The position numbers and the translations under genes are program-made. This document shows positions 59,696 through 64,000 of a stretch of 64,000 bases of DNA, one piece after another. How positions within the stretch are numbered: the first letter of the stretch is position 1; each line of letters opens with the position of its first letter. Source of the stretch: Solen grandis (taxonomy: Eukaryota; Mollusca; Bivalvia; Adapedonta; Solenidae); contig CM037778.1 in assembly GCA_021229015.1 (NCBI GenBank), forward strand, positions 85,278,322-85,342,321. Reading direction: 5' to 3'. Below the pieces are notes generated by a model. The model was given only the letters and a program-made list of their open reading frames with translations. It had not been told where the DNA came from and did not search any database.

Positions 59696-60440
59696 AAAAC
59701 AACTCATGAGCGTAAGTAAGCCGTGCACTATTAATGCGCATTATGTAGGATGGACACGCTGGTCGTTAACATTAACATTTACATTGTGTTTGATCTAATA
59801 AGATATATTGTTTATTCAGCAATACATCTCATACTCCCGTTACTTGCGGACAAGCAATACCCTCGCTCTCACAGGCACACGTACTCCCTCGTGGTGCGAT
59901 ATCACGCTGGGGCAGCCATCAACCACAGGTGCCTGACGAGTCGCCCAGTACACTATATAACCTATACAAAAGAGAAGGTGTGCAACCAGTAACCGGTCTC
60001 ATATAGCCCTGTCCTTATATCAACGCAGTCTACGTGAAAATTTCACGTCTTGGACTCAAAATCACCATATATTTCTATTCTCAGATGATTTTCCTACAAG
60101 TACATAAACATTTAACTATAATAAAACGTTCACGCAGTCCTCCAGCGACCGTAGATTCGTCGGAAAAATCGGGATTTTGGAGCAATTGGGCTTAACCTGT
60201 CCCCTACGAAAGTTGCGATCTAAGCTGTCATCCAACGAATTAAAGTTATTCATTCATTCCTAGTTAACTAGGCATTTGGACAAAGCAAAAAGCCGGAAAA
60301 AATAATTAAAACATTTACTTAACAAACTTTATTTACACGTTTCCAAACACCAGAACTAACTTGAAAAAACTATGGGGTCATTTTCTGACTGTCGAGTTTC
60401 ATACAAATGACATATAAACCAACACACCTATTTTTTTATG
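59696..60440. other. Unassigned sequence between satellite and DDE element
   Basis: No conserved coding or RNA feature recognised. The left end of the DDE element may lie within it. Confidence 0.4.
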
Positions 60441-61242
60441 GTCAGGTACGTTATATTTGTTATAAATTTGCGTAAATGAGAAGACATTTAAGTATATTAA
60501 ATTTAAGTTTGTTTTTTATAAACTTTTTTGTATGTAAAATAGATTACTAACAACTACTTTGGATTTATAACAATTTATAACAAAGTTATTGGATATTAAC
60601 TTGACGCTACTAAGAAAATTTAACCTTATTAAATTTCCAAAATTATTATTAGTATATATACAAGATATTTTTGCACATTTGAAAACATTTCTACTTAAAC
60701 TTCTTTTTTTTTAATTGAATTATCAGCAAAGCTATGCTATCGTCTTAAAATATTCCGGTATTTTTAACGTACCTGACCAATATTAAATCAAACGTGAATA
60801 TTATATTTATACTTGAATAACAATCGTAACTCGTAACACATATAAATCTATTTTAATAAAAACGTAACTGTTGACTGATACAAATTTAAATATTTTTAAA
60901 ACCAAACTTTTTCGAAAGTATTTAACGTACCTGACATATCAAAAATAATTTGTGTAATAAAATATTCGAACACCAGATTAAACGTTATATTTCAACTATG
61001 AACTTCTAAAGACAATACCCTCTAATTAAATACACATTGTCTGTTTCTCTTGCAAAAACGTACATTACGTTTTCTTAGAGTTGATTTACGTTAACGTACT
61101 TGACAAAAAAAAATATCATGTGTCAGTTTTATTAATTGGCAAACATCTTTTAAATGTGTCACACAATTAAGTGTATGTATTCAAAGAGTTGTTTAACAAC
61201 TGCTTTCATGCCATGAAGCCAGTTAATGACATATAATCAAAC

Positions 61243-63818
61243 CTAATCAGTGTCAAGAAACATGTTGTCTATATCGTCAAGTTTAAATTGCCGTTTACTT
61301 TTGCTGCATGGCATCGGCTCTCTGATTTCGCGCACAAACTTGTCAAATTCAACACTCTGAATATCGTCTCGCATTGGCCACTTAAACAATTGTAAATCTC
61401 CTTTCCGCTGTGTTTCTTCCATAAACGTCACTTTTGCCTCTTGCTGTTCATCATCAACCTCGAGAACTTTTCCGGGGTAAATGATATCGTCCCACTTCAC
61501 GAGAAAGTATGCACCAATGACGGGTTTGATTTCAGGTACGTTATTTTCAGGTAAGTTATTTTCAGGTAAGATATTTTCAGATGGGTTATTTTCATCAACG
61601 ATTGTTGGCGGTTCATCTGCGACAGGTAGGTCAAGCTTCTGTATTTTGCATCTGCTTTCACTGTCATCAATACCTACTTCATTGGATTTTCGCTTCGACT
61701 TTGCATTTTCTTTTTCTTTATTGAATATGTCGTTTTTTTCTAGCACACATTCTTTTTTCCAGTGATCACAGACATTGCCATTCAGGCATGTGTCACAGTA
61801 ACATGAGACCTCTGCTGTGTTGATGAAATTATCTGCAGCAAATATCGCATGCAATTTCATGGTTCCAGGAATGGGTTTTGGATTTCTTGATTCAAGTTCT
61901 TTTGCTGTATCATCGTATTCCTTTCCGTTGTAAAATATGTATTCAATACTTTTCTTTACTTTCGTGGCCCAGTTGTAAAAATCATTTGCGTCTTGGATGT
62001 TCACCTTTCCTTGCTTGCATGCTTCCATTGCCTGACGCTTTGCTACTCCCCCCAGTCCATCACAGGGTCCTTTTCCATGACCTGATTCGAAGTAATTCCA
62101 CTTGGCCTTGGTTTCAAATATCTCATTATGGTGGCAAACAATGTCAAAGATATACTTATTCCTATACTGGGAAGACGGACTGTCTGTCCAGTAATGTATG
62201 ACTTTCAAGTCTGGTACTAGTGGTTTCAAGTTAGGGACAAGCTTTTTCAAAATTGTGTAAACTGCTGTAGAATTGTGGTTTGTTACATCTGACACAAAGA
62301 TGAAATTTTTGTGTTTGACTCTTCATCAGTCATATAGTACACCACAACAGGATGTAAGGTAACTGCTGTGCTGTTCCAGTATGCACTCTGGACTTCATCA
62401 GCATTACTACAAGTGAAATTCTCAGCGAAGTCCATGTGGACTAGTACTTGATTCTTCGGTAATTGAGCTTTAAGAGTTCTAATGGCTGAATATTGTGTTT
62501 TCACTCTTGAAACGTGAAGCAGGAAATCTTTGTATTGCTGCTCTGTGTGTTGTTTGAAATCGTCTTTAATCATACTGGTTTTCACTATTTTCATTTTCTT
62601 CTTTCCATCTACATCTACACGTTTCCACTCTTCGAATTCAACTTGCTCATTGTCGTTAATCTTATTGGTTAATTTCAGTCATTTCTTGTTCGGACACTTT
62701 CTTACTCACGGTTTCTGGGTTTGGCGATATATCAATTCCAATGGAGCGAAGACACTTTAATTTCATAGCAAAATTTTGGTGCTTGCTACATAGGCAGGTA
62801 TTTCTTGTTATCAATTTGGTTAACAGTATATGACTTGGTCTCAGACGGCAAAATACAGATCTAGATACCTTTATATTTGTATTTTCTGCACAAAACTTCT
62901 CATACAAATTTGACAAGTAGTCTGTTAAAACCCTAACTTGCTTCTTCTTCCCTTTTCCAACATTTGTGCAATCATTTTTCCCCGGCATATTTACACTGAT
63001 GTCATCTCGTTCCATAAATGAAACCACTATCCGTTTTATTCTCTCCTTTTCTAGGACTCTCCGTCTCCTTGAAATAGCTGTCAATCTTTTATTTCACCTT
63101 TCTCAGTACCCCTCTCGATATTCCTGTTTCTTTTTAGGGAATACACTTATACTTTTTCAAAATATTGCCACTCACAACATTTGCAACAACTCGTCTTTGT
63201 TTCTGTTTCTTGTTTTTCTGTGTTGACTTTTGGATTTCAGCTATCATAGCATTTGCCATTACCAATTTTTCACACTGATCGGGACTTTTCTAGGTGTTAA
63301 GCCTAATTTCAGAATCTCTGTGTTTGCCTTTGATTTTGGTGTACATCTAGGGTTTTGATTTTTTCACCGGTTACTGTTTTTTCACTTTGTTTTGTTTTGC
63401 TTTAAGTCTTTCGTTTCTTTTTCGTAACTTTTTGTTCTCTTTGGTTATATTAATTTCTGTTCAAGAGCTTGTACTCGCCGCGATGCTGTTCGTAAAGCCT
63501 TTGATCTTTTTTGTGACCTTTGTCTTGGTTTAAAGTTTAACTTGACAGTTAAACCCATTGGGCTTGTTCGTGTTGTTTGTTCGTGTTTTTCATTTATATT
63601 AATTTGTGTTTCATCTTGTCTTTGTTCATTTTCCTTATTTTTAAATTTTTTCTCTACTTGATCTTTTCCATTGTCTATTTTTCTCTTTTTTTGCTCAAAG
63701 CACTTATGGGCAACTTATATTGTTTTGTTCTTTGCCTTTCTCTTTGTAAATACTCTTTATCATTCTTCTTCTTTCTTTCTCGGTACGCTTTTTGATACTC
63801 CGCTCTCGTCTTACCCAT
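61243..63818 (-). pseudogene. DDE-type transposase-like protein, frameshifted (family not assigned)
   Basis: Start ATG at 63818: a basic N-terminus MGKTRAEYQKAYRERKKKN, broken by TAG at 63675. It resumes near 63110 with RRRRVLEKERIKRIVVSFME, LYEKFCAENTNIKVSRSVFC, LRPSHILL, and the Cys/His motif CLCSKHQNF. A frameshift near 62660 leads to QVEFEEWKRVDVDGKKK, then HMDFAENFTC (likely first catalytic Asp) and TLHPVVVYYMTD. A second shift at ~62295 leads to FVSDVTNHNSTAVY, HYWTDSPSSQYRNKYIFD (second Asp) and FESGHGKGPCDGLGGVAKR (third acidic position). A Cys-rich patch (CYCDTCLNGNVCDHW), a PEN repeat, and an Asp-rich C-terminus follow, ending at 61243. This protein type is multicopy in invertebrates; the superfamily name is not certain to me. 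Confidence 0.65.
61530..61605 (-). repeat. 15-bp coding repeat (PENN-type)
   Basis: Within the transposase-like frame, four or five 15-bp units (CAGGTAAGTTATTTT on +) encode S-E-N-I-L-P-E-N-N-L-P-E-N-N-V. One unit reads TCAGGTACGTTAT and so matches the subterminal motif of the element. Confidence 0.8.
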
Positions 63819-64000
63819 CTTCCTCCCTAAAATATATATGTCAGGTACGTTAACAAAAATGTCAGGAACGTTATACTTTAACTAATAAGCGTATTCTTTA
63901 TTATGTACATAAAATCATTTCATCTGCATATATTTATAACTCAGTAAATGTATTTCAGTTTATAAATGCAAACAAAAGAAACTATTAACAGTTCTTACCT

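Larger units (their letters stand above)
60441..63880 (-). mobile_element. DDE-type DNA transposon, decayed, with subterminal 14-bp motifs
   Basis: Brackets a broken DDE-type gene. TTAACGTACCTGAC occurs at 60764-60777 and 60922-60935, a one-mismatch copy at 61091-61104, and its complement GTCAGGTACGTTA at 60441-60453. On the other side of the gene the complement occurs at 63840-63853 and a variant at 63861-63874. The main left and right copies are inverted relative to each other, as expected for subterminal transposase-binding repeats. The true ends are not defined; the right end probably lies beyond the window. Confidence 0.55.

Noticed and set aside
59180..59798. Three similar 65-76-residue open frames
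   Set aside because: One frame of the ~194-bp satellite repeated; no start or splice context and not maintained in other units.
61878..62201. 107-codon open frame on + and other frames opposite the DDE-type gene
   Set aside because: Antisense shadow of the conserved - strand protein.

Overview
This is a gene-poor, AT-rich eukaryotic window dominated by repeats. The termini ending in AGGGCCAT..TGGCCCTCTTG, the tRNA-headed SINEs, the abundant minisatellites, and the mixture of hAT, tyrosine-recombinase retroelement and LINE relics together suggest a lophotrochozoan, most likely a marine bivalve mollusc. That assignment is inference from repeat content. There are no operons, phage or CRISPR. 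One 100-N assembly gap lies at 48637-48736.

Host genes: the only convincing host coding sequence is two phase-compatible exons on the + strand (5174-5311 and 5827-5996). They encode cysteine-rich EGF/EB-like modules, apparently at the 3' end of a longer gene. A 39-bp minisatellite (1785-5125) fills the intron upstream, and a SINE with a perfect 13-bp target duplication sits in the intron between them.

Mobile elements: (i) Three families (A, B, C) share one architecture: 5'-TAG + palindrome, tandem-repeat core, subterminal repeat complementary to the 5' palindrome, short hairpin, ...GT-3'. Families A and B sit between two T residues without target duplication, as expected of Helitron-like (Helentron/HINE) elements. 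Family A is at 1-1015, 36173-36796, 37697-39087, 40154-41184 and 54136-54709; B at 2195-3468 and 30177-30780; C at 15522-17144, 17145-20966 and 47267-49685. (ii) A decayed hAT transposon (about 29050-32940, gene on -) is interrupted by a B copy. (iii) A decayed DIRS/Ngaro-like retroelement (43560-46245, -) has gag-like, RT, RNase H, tyrosine-recombinase and SGNH-hydrolase segments. (iv) There are LINE relics at 49690-51000 (-), 51674-52579 (-), 52950-53620 (+) and 55400-56310 (+). (v) A decayed DDE-type element (about 60441 to past 63880, gene on -) carries a repeated 14-bp motif TTAACGTACCTGAC at both ends. (vi) There are several MITE or fold-back elements and SINEs.

Tandem arrays: repeats of about 750 bp (11040-13885), a 25-bp minisatellite (13885-14995), a 35-bp minisatellite (24785-25400), and a roughly 190-bp satellite (56320-59695). 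Nested insertions give relative ages: minisatellite before B1, hAT before B2, and C2 before the MITE and the LINE.

The observations most worth following are the shared terminal architecture with two reconstructable T/T target sites, RFX X-box-like motifs repeated in the cores of unrelated families, CRE-like TGACGTCA motifs throughout family C, stacked 5' termini, the recombinase-SGNH reading frame, and the subterminal 14-bp motif of the DDE element.
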